The position numbers and the translations under genes were made by a program. A model generated the notes under the pieces. The model was not told the origin of the DNA. It saw only the letters and a program-made list of their open reading frames with translations, and ran no database searches. From Aradus depressus (taxonomy: Eukaryota; Arthropoda; Insecta; Hemiptera; Aradidae), in assembly GCA_963662175.1 (NCBI GenBank), contig OY759225.1, positions 13,013,601 through 13,077,600 of the forward strand: a DNA stretch of 64,000 nt, in the 5' to 3' direction. Below are positions 52,445 to 61,193 of this stretch, one piece after another (the stretch's first letter is position 1; each line of letters starts with the position of its first letter).

Positions 52445-52756
52445 TTCTACAGCTTGGTATAGGGGAAGTTATGTAATCGATAAGAATGTTCAGTCAAATC
52501 GACCAGAAGGAAGTGAGAGATTACGTGAGGAGAATTAACATAAAAAAATTCTAATAAATGCCATTGTAAAGAATGTATTAGCACATAATTTAATATGTGA
52601 ACTCATAAGGATGACAATAACAGCATTTTCATTTAAATCGGCCGATCGGAATGGAGGAGGATCAGAAGCAGTCTCAACAAAAAAAATTATTTTCAAATTG
52701 TGAGCCCCAGAAGGAAAACACCTATTAATTTTCCGCGAAATCAGCCGCAGTGGGTC
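52445..52756 (+). repeat. Repeat B modules
   Basis: TATAGGGGAAGTTATGTAATC, CAGTCAAATCGACC, GCATTTTCATTTAAATCG and AATTTTCCGCGAAATCAGCC; the right end is replaced by a LINE. Confidence 0.6.
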
Positions 52757-53240
52757 TTTTGTTTCAATCAAAAACCCTCAGAGTGATAACACAGTACCCA
52801 CCGTACATAAACAACAGAACACTTCAAAACGATCTCATGATACCCGAAACAATACTAACTACTTACATACGGTTTTTAGCAAAATTTACACTACAAACTC
52901 AGAAATACGTACTTTATCTTCACAACACTTACCACAAAACCCACCACGAAGGTTGAAGAGAAGATAGAACCGCGACTTACTGCCACCTTAAATCATATTC
53001 GTTATTAATATTTTTCAACATTATTTTCCTTTACTTTTATCATCTCTCTTACTACCCAAAATTGTATTTCGATTCCTTTTTATTTATTTTATTATTATTT
53101 TTTTAAATATTTTTGTCCTAAAAATTAAAATAAATTTTCGTCCCGAGGACCAACCCACTGGGTGGCCTTCCTCTCACACGCCATTCCTGCCACCGTATCA
53201 TCATAGATGCTGGTTGTTGTACCCCAGCAACAATTATATC
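52757..53240 (+). mobile_element. Jockey-like LINE 3' end, second copy
   Basis: The ORF end (FQSKTLRVITQYPPYINN, RTLQNDLMIPE, then HNTYHKTHHE) shifts frame to PRRLKRR, stop, NRDLL, mirroring the 22.8-kb copy. The 3' UTR shares CCACTGGGTGGCCTTCCTC and GCTGGTTGTTG. No poly(A) remains. Confidence 0.85.
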
Positions 53241-53254
53241 TTTATAAATAGAAG

Positions 53255-53333
53255 ACAAAGCATAAAAAATGCTGATCGATTTCATAACTCCCCCTATACG
53301 TCGTATACTTGGGGAAGTACAATACTCAATGTA
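53255..53333 (-). repeat. Repeat B outer end
   Basis: ATCGATTTCATAACTCCCCC, TATACGTCGTATACTTGG and GGAAGTACAAT. Confidence 0.6.
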
Positions 53334-53680
53334 GGTTAGGTTAGGTTTTATGACTCATGCCCGGGCGTTAACTACGAGGTCATATCGCCTACTACCAGAG
53401 CTCTCTTTCGTCACTCTGGTGGACATGAGCCCGACTCTACTATGGGAGTCATAAATTTTGCCTACCCTAAAGTTTTATTCACCTAGGGTAGGGGTCTTTA
53501 ACGAGTACCTGACATCGTACAGGCTCAGGACCATAGCTTAACGTCCCATCTGAAGGACGGCGTGCTTTAAGTTTATTTCACCTCCCAAATAAAATAAACT
53601 AAGGGCCTCGGTCGGGTTTCGAACCCACGATCTTGAGCTCAGAAGACAAGCACGCATACCACTGAGCTACCGGCGCCCTC
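53334..53680 (-). mobile_element. SINE1, full length
   Basis: Tail GGTTAGGTTAGG at the left; head GAGCTACCGGCGCCCTC at the right. Left flank ATACTCAATGTA and right flank TGACTCAAAGTA may be an aged duplication (9 of 12). Confidence 0.92.
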
Positions 53681-53809
53681 TGACTCAAAGTACAGACCAT
53701 ACAATTTTATTTTTAAAAAATAATACATTTTCTGGACTCTATTATATTCTAGTTCTTAGAAAATTGAACCAATTCTTTGTAAAGAATTCAGAAGAAACAT
53801 AGAGACTGT

Positions 53810-54210
53810 AGAGAAAAAAAAAGTCATCGGCAATATGCTTCCCCAGAACGAATTAATCAATTAAATTTTCGCTCCCCCTCCAAAACCAGTCGACCGTTTG
53901 TGCTAACATTAGGGTTTTTGAATTGAGCCTCCTCCCAGAACCCCCTTTCTCTTCATCCGATATCGGTGAAATTTGTCAGGTTATGTCTTCATTGGGTTTT
54001 GAGTTTATTTATAAAATTTCATGTCGATATATTCATTACAACGGCAGTTATTAATGTTTTTGAGTTAAGCCTCTCCCCTAAATCTTCCCTTTGACAGATT
54101 TGACTGAAAATCTATAGATGTCATAAGGAATCTAGAGGTCGGATAACATAAAATTCCATTCAAAAAATCTGCATCAAATGTTTGACCAATTCCTTAACTT
54201 CCCCTAAACT
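53810..54210 (-). repeat. Repeat B, long copy
   Basis: CATCGGCAATATGCTTCCCC, AGAACGAATTAATC, CGCTCCCCCTCCAAAACC, AGTCGACCG, modules with TTCATTACAACGGCAG, then ATTCCATTCAAAAAATC and CTTCCCCTAAACTTCG. Confidence 0.75.
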
Positions 54211-54370
54211 TCGTATAAATTGTTGGTGAATCATCACAAGTCGTCCCTGTTTGAAATAATCAACTAAATTATCGCTAATAATACGAAGATGGTTGATGTA
54301 GTGAGAAATGATTATTTCACAGGTTGTCAAATCAGACATAGTCTGACATCTCACAAATTTTTATTTGTAT

Positions 54371-54412
54371 TAGCTAGCCGGCTTTCGAGGTTGCCCTCAT
54401 CATCAGGCAGTC
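54371..54412 (-). ncRNA. Hammerhead candidate, PLE-b left arm
   Basis: Minus strand: stem I ..GC, CUGAUGA, stem II GAGG/CCUC with GNRA loop GCAA, GAAA, stem III AGCCGGCU (perfect palindrome), cleavage triplet CUA, stem I GC... Stem I is two adjacent pairs, then mismatches. Confidence 0.7.
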
Positions 54413-54685
54413 CGATAAAATACTTTTTTTGAAATTAACCTAATTAAAATATTTTAGTAAATAAAGAAAATTTTTTTTTTAAAGTTTTAAATTTTACTCA
54501 AGTTGTGGAGTTGTGACTCATATGGGGGACATGAATAACTTATCTGTCCCCCATCCATGAAATTTTAAGTTGTTATAGTTTTTAGATGGTTTTATTTATT
54601 TATTGGTTTATTTTTATTATAAAAAAATTTTAAATTTTATTTACTAAAATATTATAATTAGATTAATTTAAAAAATATATATATT

Positions 54686-54730
54686 ATCTGCCTGATGATG
54701 AGGGCACCCTCGAAAGCCGGCTAGCTAATA
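54686..54730 (+). ncRNA. Hammerhead candidate, PLE-b right arm
   Basis: CUGAUGA at 54692, stem II GAGG/CCUC with loop GCAC, GAAA 54712-54715, AGCCGGCU 54715-54722, predicted cleavage after A54723. Confidence 0.7.
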
Positions 54731-54795
54731 AAAATAAAAATCTGTGAGAGGTCAGACTATATCTCATTTGACAACCTGTGAAATGAGTTATTGCT

Positions 54796-54846
54796 CTCTC
54801 TCTCTCTCTCTCTCTCTCTTGCTCTTTCTCTCTTTCTTTCTCTCTG
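54796..54846. repeat. (TC)n microsatellite
   Basis: About 24 bp of pure TC followed by interrupted CTTT/TCTT repeats. Confidence 0.9.
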
Positions 54847-54962
54847 AAATCAATTGACTGTTTTTTTTCTGCCTAGTAGCCCTAGAACAGGAAGCATTTA
54901 TTTTACACATTCCTCGTAACCATGTTTATATATCTATAAGATGGGAGATTCTTAGATACCTT

Positions 54963-55270
54963 TAGGTTAGGTTTTATGACTCATGCCCGGGCTTTAACTA
55001 CGAGGTCATATCGCCTACTACCAGAGAGCTCTATCGTCACTCTGGTGAACATGAGCCCGACTCTACTGTGGGAATCCTAAATTTTGCCTACCCTAAATTT
55101 TTATTCACCTAGGGCAGCAGGGGTCTTTAACGAGTACCTGACATCGTACAGGCTCGGGACCATCGCTTAACGTCCCATCCGAAGGACGGCGTGCTTACGT
55201 TTATTTTACCTCCCAGATAAAATAAACTAAGGGCCTCGGTCGGGGCTACGAACCCACAACCTTGAGCTTA
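54963..55270 (-). mobile_element. SINE1, 5'-truncated with target duplication
   Basis: Runs from the tail (GGTTAGG) to CTTGAGCTTA; AGATACCTTTA on the left and AGATTCCTTTA on the right form a duplication with one mismatch. This shows that insertion can occur from an incompletely copied head. Confidence 0.85.
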
Positions 55271-55494
55271 GATTCCTTTATAAAATGTAAATGTAATTTT
55301 AATGTATACAATAAAACAGGACTTAAATCAGACTCTAAATATAAGAAGAAATCTGGTGTGTTCTTATATCCAGTAACGCCAGTGTGAAATGAATTTGAGA
55401 GGATTGAGGGGGAAGGAAAATGAATAACTGTAAAAACGTGGTTGGTTTAGGGAAGCAAACTTATGTAGTTACAGTTTATTATTCTCCCAGTAAA

Positions 55495-56262
55495 CCAAGA
55501 TTAAAGTCTCATAAAATTATTGGTAGCTATTCAATCAAAATGAGAAAATTACTTGGTTCTTTGTTGATTGGTTTGAACTGTCAGCTGTTTGAACTGTTGT
55601 TACATTGTTACAACTGCTCGCTTCCAAGCTATTCTGATCCAATTGTACTTCTGCTGTCACAAAGCACAACGCACTCTAACTTTAGATATATTTTAGCTTA
55701 TCTCAAAGCTTTATGATTCAATGGCCAGCTCCATTGAGACCTTTCTCATTCATTTTAGAATGTGTCGAAGTACTTCCTTAGAGACAGTATACGAAGTTAT
55801 GTATTCGAATACAGGAGTTTTTAACGAAATTTCATGTTTTTCGACTTCCTGATTCCAAAAATGAAAAAAAAAAAGAAAAAAAAATGTTTGTCTGTATGCG
55901 AACACGATAACACCCACCCGATAGTACGAATCCCTGCTTTTCTTTGGTCGATTTGGCTGAAAATTAATACTGTGTCCTTGTGGGGTTCTGCATATACACA
56001 TCAGGGGTTGGCGATTACGTAACTTCACCCATACTTTGTATAGCTAGTGTAGTTAGTCTAAGTATTTCTATGAAGACCATAACGGTATTATGAATACTTC
56101 GTAAAAACCTCTAATGAAGGGCTATCATTTGCACTTATAAATCCTCCCTGTACTTGCATACTGGCAATATTTCTGACCAAGATTAAAGTCTCATAAAATT
56201 ATTGGTAGCTATTCAATCAAAATGAGAAAATTACTTGGCTCTTTGTTGATTGGTTTGAAGTT
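55495..56262. repeat. Direct duplication of 85 bp
   Basis: 55495-55580 (ACCAAGATTAAAGTCTCAT ... GTTGATTGGTTTGAA) recurs at 56177-56262 with one or two changes. The interval contains repeat B (55750-56030) and unassigned DNA, so B may have inserted after or with the duplication. Confidence 0.8.
55750..56030. repeat. Repeat B, rearranged
   Basis: ACGAAATTTCATGTTTTTCG, CGAACACGATAACACCC, TGGTCGATTTGGCTGAAAAT and TTACGTAACTTCACCC mixed in two orientations. Confidence 0.6.
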
Positions 56263-56404
56263 CCTTTTTGAAATATAGGAGTTGTTCCCTGTTTTATTTA
56301 CAAATAATCACAGTATATTCAATGGTCTTTATTGCTGTATTGAAGTAGCAGACATAAAACGTAAAGAATCAAGAGCAATCTCATTAATCCTGAGACAAGG
56401 CCAC

Positions 56405-56644
56405 GAGGGCGCCGGTAGTTCAGAGGTAACTTGCTTGTCTATTGAGCTCAAGAAATCAAGAAAAGAAACCTTGAGCACGCCCTCCTTCGGATGGGACGTT
56501 AACCGATGGCCCCGAGTCTGTGTCATATCAAGTACTCGTACAAAATCTGAGTTGGCAAAATTTAGGACTCGCACAGTAGAGTCGAGCTTATGTTCACCAG
56601 AGCGATGAAAAAGCGCTCTGGTAGTAGGCGATGTGACCTCGTAT
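56405..56644 (+). mobile_element. SINE1, diverged, with deletions
   Basis: GAGGGCGCCGGTAGTTCAG head, lost B box, CTTGAGCACGCCCTCC, ACTCGTACAAAATCTGAG deletion joint, GAAAAAGCGCTCTGGTAG. Confidence 0.7.
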
Positions 56645-56884
56645 GAGCATAAAAATACGATACCATAGAGCAGAGATGAACATTTTAGATCCCATTATCC
56701 GAAGTATAGGGGTAGTTATGTCATGAGCTAGGGGTTCTTACCCTTGATTCTGAAAATGAAAAAAAAAAAAAAATGTGTGTCCATAGACACGATAATTGCC
56801 AATAGAACGAATGAGAATGGGGGAATAAAAAATCGAGGAGGAGGGGGGCTAACACAAAAATTCGCAATGTAATTAACAACTGAA

Positions 56885-57000
56885 TAGAACGCCAGTTGTC
56901 TTTTAACCGCTGTGCTGTGTGGGTGGGATGTACTACTGATGATGACACTGTTGCCTTGAAAACCAGTTCTGATAAAAAAACAAACAGTGATAAAGACAAT
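56885..57000 (+). mobile_element. PLE-c fragment with eroded hammerhead
   Basis: AACGCCAGTTGTCTTTTAAC, CGCTGTGCTGTGTGGGTGG, then ACTA, CUGAUGA, GACACUGUUGCCUU, GAAA, ACCAGUU. Stem II and stem I contain mismatches. Confidence 0.65.
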
Positions 57001-57004
57001 AATA

Positions 57005-57290
57005 TGAAGAGGGCTGATGTAGTGAGAAGTGATTATTTCACAGGATGTCAAATATAAGATAGTCTGACCTCTCACAGATTTTTATTGGTAGTAATAGCTA
57101 GCCGACTTTCGAGGTTTCCCTCATCATCAGGCAGTCTGATAAAAAATAAAAATTTTGAATAAAACTAAATAATATAATGAAAATAAATAAATAACAATCT
57201 AAAACATTAACAATTTAAAATATCATGGATGGGGACAGACGAGTTATCCCTGTCCACCATCTGAGTCACAACACAGAGTTGTCAAAAACT
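57005..57290 (-). mobile_element. PLE-b single-arm copy
   Basis: GATGTAGTGAGAAGTGATT to GGGACAGACGAGTTATCC and CTGAGTCACAAC, collinear with the left arm at 54284 but without the inverted partner. Hammerhead at 57095-57136. Confidence 0.7.
57095..57136 (-). ncRNA. Hammerhead candidate, PLE-b copy 3
   Basis: CUGAUGA, GAGG/CCUC with GNRA loop GAAA, GAAA, AGUCGGCU (one base off the palindrome), A. The loop change GCAA to GAAA between copies keeps the GNRA class. Confidence 0.68.
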
Positions 57291-57533
57291 CTAATAACTG
57301 TCGACATGAAATTTCATATTTTAAAACCCAATGAGGACATAACCTGTCAAATTTCATCGATATTGGCCGAAGGGAAGGGAGGGTTCAGGGGAAGGGCTCA
57401 ATTCAATAACCCTATAATAAGAATTAATCGACGCAAAATTAAGGGATGAGGGTTAGAAGTCCCTATGTTAATTGTGGAATAATGGCGCAAATGGGCGCCT
57501 GGTTTTGGAGGAGGGATGAAAGTTTAATTGATT
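57290..57533 (+). repeat. Repeat B, left flank of PLE-c
   Basis: AACTCTAATAACTGTCG, AATTTCATCGATATTGGCCG, GGTTTTGGAGGAGGGATG, ending at GTTTAATTGATT, the left target duplication. Confidence 0.7.
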
Positions 57534-57611
57534 CATATGTGATAGTAAGATGTTGTGGGACTAGATTTCTAATAGAAATAAAAGACGTTGTCTTCCCACT
57601 GTTTTATTTAT

Positions 57612-57653
57612 ACCAGAACCGGTTTTCGACGCAACAGCGTCATCATCAGTGGT
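57612..57653 (-). ncRNA. Hammerhead ribozyme candidate, best PLE-c copy
   Basis: Minus strand: stem I ACCA, CUGAUGA, stem II GACGC/GCGUC (5 Watson-Crick pairs) with loop UGUU, GAAA, stem III AACCGGUU (perfect palindrome), UUC cleavage triplet, stem I UGGU (4 pairs). Every invariant position is met. The C-to-U difference at 27437-27478 changes a G-C pair to G-U, preserving stem II. Confidence 0.85.
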
Positions 57654-58050
57654 TCATCTATCATAGAATAACAACAATATACAAATAATAAAGTATAAAA
57701 AATTTCTAAAGCATCAGGGTACAGAGTAAAATTATAAAATTAACTTACCCCACCCACACAGCATAGCGGTTGGAAGATAACTGGCATAGCTCTAAGGGGT
57801 GGGGATAGCTCCACTCACTCTCTCAACATGCAAAAACCATTCGTAGTAGATATTAGAATGAATGGTTTTTGCATGTTGAGAGAGTGAGTGAACCTGGCTA
57901 TCCCCACCCCTTAGAGCTATGCCAGTTGTCTTCCAACCGCTGTGCTGTGGGTGGGGTAAGTTAATTTTATAATTTTACTCTGTACCCTGATGCTTTAGAA
58001 ATTATTTATACTTTATTATTTGAATATTTTTGTTATTCTATGATAGATGA

Positions 58051-58087
58051 ACCACTGATGATGACGCTGTTGCGTCGAAAACCGGTT
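58051..58087 (+). ncRNA. Hammerhead cut at its own cleavage point
   Basis: ACCA, CUGAUGA, GACGC-UGUU-GCGUC, GAAA, AACCGGUU, then the target duplication starts. The 3' strand of stem I is absent, as expected if the inserted RNA or cDNA ended where the ribozyme cuts. Confidence 0.75.
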
Positions 58088-58245
58088 GTTTAATTGATTA
58101 ATTCGTTCTGAAGAAGTACATTGCCGTTGAAGTGCCTTTTTAAATTTTAGAAATCGAGAGATCGAAAAACATGAAATTCTGCATCGAATTTCTGACAGAT
58201 TACGTACCTTTCTCTATACTTCGTACAGCTGGGGAAGTACGAGGT
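58088..58245 (+). repeat. Repeat B end plus an outer end in reverse
   Basis: GTTTAATTGATTAATTCG, TTCTGAAGAAGTACATTGCC continue the interrupted B, followed by GAAAAACATGAAATTCTGC and CTTCGTACAGCTGGGGAAG. Confidence 0.65.
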
Positions 58246-58317
58246 TCGATTTATCTATGACGAAGGTTGAAGAAAGAGAGACATTAGCAAAATTTCGCAA
58301 TAACCCAGTGTTGTGTG

Positions 58318-59098
58318 CAGGGCCGGCCTTAGATGAGATAGCGGCCGGTGCGAGTATGAAAAAATGCGCCCCTTCATAGATTTTTCTTTCAATTATCACT
58401 GGTTATTTTTGAGGGTCGCCAAAACTTATTGATCATTTTACAGTCAGTTTAGAACAATAGTTGATTTTTCGTGATTTAAAAATTTTAAGTTTTAATTTTA
58501 CATTAAACACGAAAAATTCAGTTTCTGTTTTTATTACATATCGCCTATTGCTAAACAAGTTGAAGAGTAAGCTCAATTTTTGGTCAATGAAAACTTGACA
58601 TGTTCACGATTGATCACAATTATTCTTACCTGTTTTCAGTTTGAGACACGAAAAGATTCCAGTATGGTGGTTATTATCACAAACGACGTAATTCAATTAA
58701 TTTTTCAATTATGGATAAAAAAACTTTTACAGTTTTTTTTTCTCCAATAAGTTTGTGCTGCACTTCGAATTGCTTGGAATAATGAAATGTCATTCATTGA
58801 CATTTGTACGCAAAAGAACAGCAGCGCTTGTGGTGGAAAATACGCGAACCGACGTTATTGACCGCAAAGTTTGAATTTGATATTTTATTGATAAATTCAA
58901 ATCAAATTTATTCAATCGCTATATTGACTAACTTAAATGATGGTTACAGTTCTACACTTTATGATACTAATTGCAGAAGATAAAAAACAAAAAAGGTTTG
59001 TTTTTTTTGTTTTTTTTATGCTACCCAGAAAATGGCGCCCCCAACACCGTGGCGCCCTGTGCGACTGCACTGCTCGCACCGCCCTAAGGCCGGCCCTG
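58318..59098. mobile_element. hAT element, perfect 8-bp target duplication
   Basis: Termini CAGGGCCGGCCTTAG and CTAAGGCCGGCCCTG; GTTGTGTG directly on both sides (58310-58317, 59099-59106). GGTGCGAG and CTCGCACC lie just inside the two ends. 781 bp; I see no transposase frame. Confidence 0.93.
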
Positions 59099-59106
59099 GT
59101 TGTGTG

Positions 59107-59695
59107 TATCTCCAACTAGTTCTGACTGCATCTGTGAGTGGAGTTAACGGGTCTGGCAGACTTGAGTTCGACCCACTTCCTCTTAGATCCAAGTCACTGT
59201 CTAATGGTCGGAACGTTTCACATTTAAAGTAATTACAGTGAGAGGCCTCTCTTTGAAGAAGGTCTCCAGGCCAGAGCCACAACGATCTTCAACAAAGCCA
59301 AATGTAAACCATTAGCTTTCAGAGAGCGTCGTCTGGACTCTTCAGTACAGCGCTTTCATTGTCACGCCAGCTCAAAGGAGTAGCCTAGTAGCTGTCTAGA
59401 TGGTATACAACGGAACCCTGCCCGGGCTCTAACTAAGAGGTCTACAGGGCTCTCTTGTCGCCCAAGAACATCATCTCGTGGATCCCTCCGAATGACAGTG
59501 TTCTCAGGTGTTTTTGCTACAAGGTAAAGTCATGTAACCGGTTTTCATACCCTCTGATTCCAAAATAAAAAAATCCTCTCCAAAACCAATCGATCGTTTG
59601 TACTAAAAATCTATAATTGACTTACAAAGGATCTCTCATATTATATCTGTGGTCACAGGGAATAAATTGGTAACTCTAAATTCGTAACTTTTCAG
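59107..59695. other. Mostly unassigned, minor SINE1 and B remnants
   Basis: 59418-59512 resembles a very decayed SINE1 (CTGCCCGGGCTCTAACTAAG, CCGAATGACAGTGTTCTC); 59520-59640 has B traces (AAAACCAATCGATCG). No gene. Confidence 0.45.
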
Positions 59696-59699
59696 GGCA

Positions 59700-60175
59700 G
59701 TACTTTTTTACTTTTGCATTAATCGTGTAAATCCAGTTTTTGGAATACATAAATTATGTTTGCATCATTATTAATCATATATCTTCTAAATCTATAAGAG
59801 TGAATGAAAATGAATATTGTTAATCTTTTCTTGGATTTTCCCTTAGTTACCTAATCATTCCCCATCACTTACCTAATTATTGACCACACTTTTTGAAATA
59901 CTCGTGAATGATGCCGCTCAAAAATTGATTTAACCGAAAACACCCTCTCCACTTGGAATAGTTTAATAAATATTTAAATGCAGTTATCTCGTGAATGACT
60001 CCTCAAAGAAGTAGATTAAGTTGATTTAACCGAGAACATACACAATTTTACGAGATGCCAAGAAACCCACATCTTTATAATTCCGAAAGTGTTAGAGTCC
60101 TGAGCTCCCAACTTTTTCACAGTGCGCAGATAGCTTGGGAGATGATCACAGTACACTTAACTCATTTTGGCCATT
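59700..60175. repeat. Repeat D, copy 2, with segment Y inverted
   Basis: 59700-59895 is the reverse complement of 43430-43640 (segment Y); 59930-60150 is collinear with 43215-43410 (segment X). An inversion of one segment accounts for the difference. Confidence 0.7.
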
Positions 60176-60280
60176 TTACGACTTAACAACTTATTCCCTG
60201 TGACTATAAATAGGTATATGCCATTTTATTTTTGGGTCAAACCCGGTAATTATAATATTAAGAATATTCCATACTTATTA

Positions 60281-60619
60281 GGGCGCCGGTAGCTCAGTGG
60301 TATGCGTGCTTGCCTTCTGAGCTCAAGAACGTAGGTTCGAAACCCGACCGAGGCCCTTAGTTTATTTTATCTGGGAGGTAAAATAAACTTAAGCACGCCG
60401 ACCTTCGGATGGGACGTTAAGCTATGGTCCCGAGCTTGTACGATATCAGGTACTCGTTAAAGACTCCTACCCTAGGTGAATGAAAATTTAGGGTAGGCAA
60501 AATTTAGGACTCCCACAGTAGAGTCGGGCTCATGTCCCCCAGAGTGACGAAAGAGCGCTCTGGTAGTAGGCGATATGCCCTCGTAGTTAAAGCTTAGGCA
60601 TGAGTCATAAAACCTAACC
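60281..60619 (+). mobile_element. SINE1, full length
   Basis: Head GGGCGCCGGTAGCTCAGTGG, B box GGTTCGAAACCC at 60334, tail CATAAAACCTAACC. The reference copy for the plus orientation. CTTATT flanks both sides but is too short to prove a duplication. Confidence 0.92.
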
Positions 60620-60674
60620 TTATTTAATTTCTTCTTGCTGAAGAAGTTACATTACCGGTAATTCCCTGACGATT

Positions 60675-61100
60675 TTTTAAAAAATCATATTAACAAAATA
60701 ACGAGCGAAAAATTAATATAATATATTATATATACGACCCCCTCCTCACCTTACGCAGTTTATAGGTGCTCCCTAACTTACTACACCTTGTCCCCATTTA
60801 AGGCATGCATAATTCCTGTTTAACCACTTGTTCGTATCCCGTGGAAGTTGGCTCAGCCATGAATGAGAACAACGGAATGCAAATGATGGATCTTGTAGTA
60901 CAAATTGTAGATGCCTACAACAAAATGTAGTACAGTTATTCAAATTTGAGTTGGAATTAGTCGTCCCGTCTTCTTCCATAACCGGTAGAACGAGAACTTC
61001 TCCTATCCTAATGCCTTTAACGATTTTAATAAGTCATACATTTTTCATATTCTGTTTACATTGATTCGATTTACTGTGATTAACATAGAGTAATAAAATC
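60675..61100. other. Unassigned stretch
   Basis: No recognised feature; a minus-strand frame at 60773-60979 is short and unidentifiable. Confidence 0.5.
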
Positions 61101-61104
61101 AATA

Positions 61105-61193
61105 TTAAAAAAAAAGTCTGCGGTGAATCACCGGCAATATACTTCCCCCGAAAGAATTAATAAATTAACTTTTTGCTCCCCCCTTCAAAACCA
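61105..61193 (-). repeat. Repeat B terminal end
   Basis: GCGGTGAATCACCGGCAATA, TACTTCCCCCGAAAGAATTA and TGCTCCCCCCTTCAAAACC, ending abruptly at the minisatellite. Confidence 0.7.

Larger units (their letters stand above)
54284..54795. mobile_element. PLE-b, fold-back pair
   Basis: 54284-54420 (minus) and 54685-54795 (plus) are inverted copies: GATTATTTCACAGGTTGTCA, GTCTGACATCTCACAAA and complements, each with a b-type hammerhead. About 260 bp of AT-rich sequence lies between. The right arm ends at a (TC)n microsatellite. Confidence 0.8.
57534..58087. mobile_element. PLE-c inverted dimer ending at the cleavage site
   Basis: Bounded by GTTTAATTGATT (57522-57533 and 58088-58099, exact 12 bp). 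The left arm (minus) extends beyond its hammerhead by about 75 bp; the right arm (plus, from about 57855) stops at ...AACCGGTT, one base short of the predicted self-cleavage site. Arms meet at a short centre near 57845 (GTAGTAGATATTA). No endonuclease sequence. Confidence 0.88.

Noticed and set aside
58310..59106. Shared target preference of hATs for GTGTG
   Set aside because: CGTGTGAG and GTTGTGTG look alike, but GAGGTATG does not; three sites are too few.
60281..60356. Possible functional tRNA gene at SINE1 heads
   Set aside because: A and B boxes are present, but the D-stem and acceptor pairings are poor and the sequence continues into a repeated body with a tail in every full copy; these are SINE promoters, not tRNA genes.
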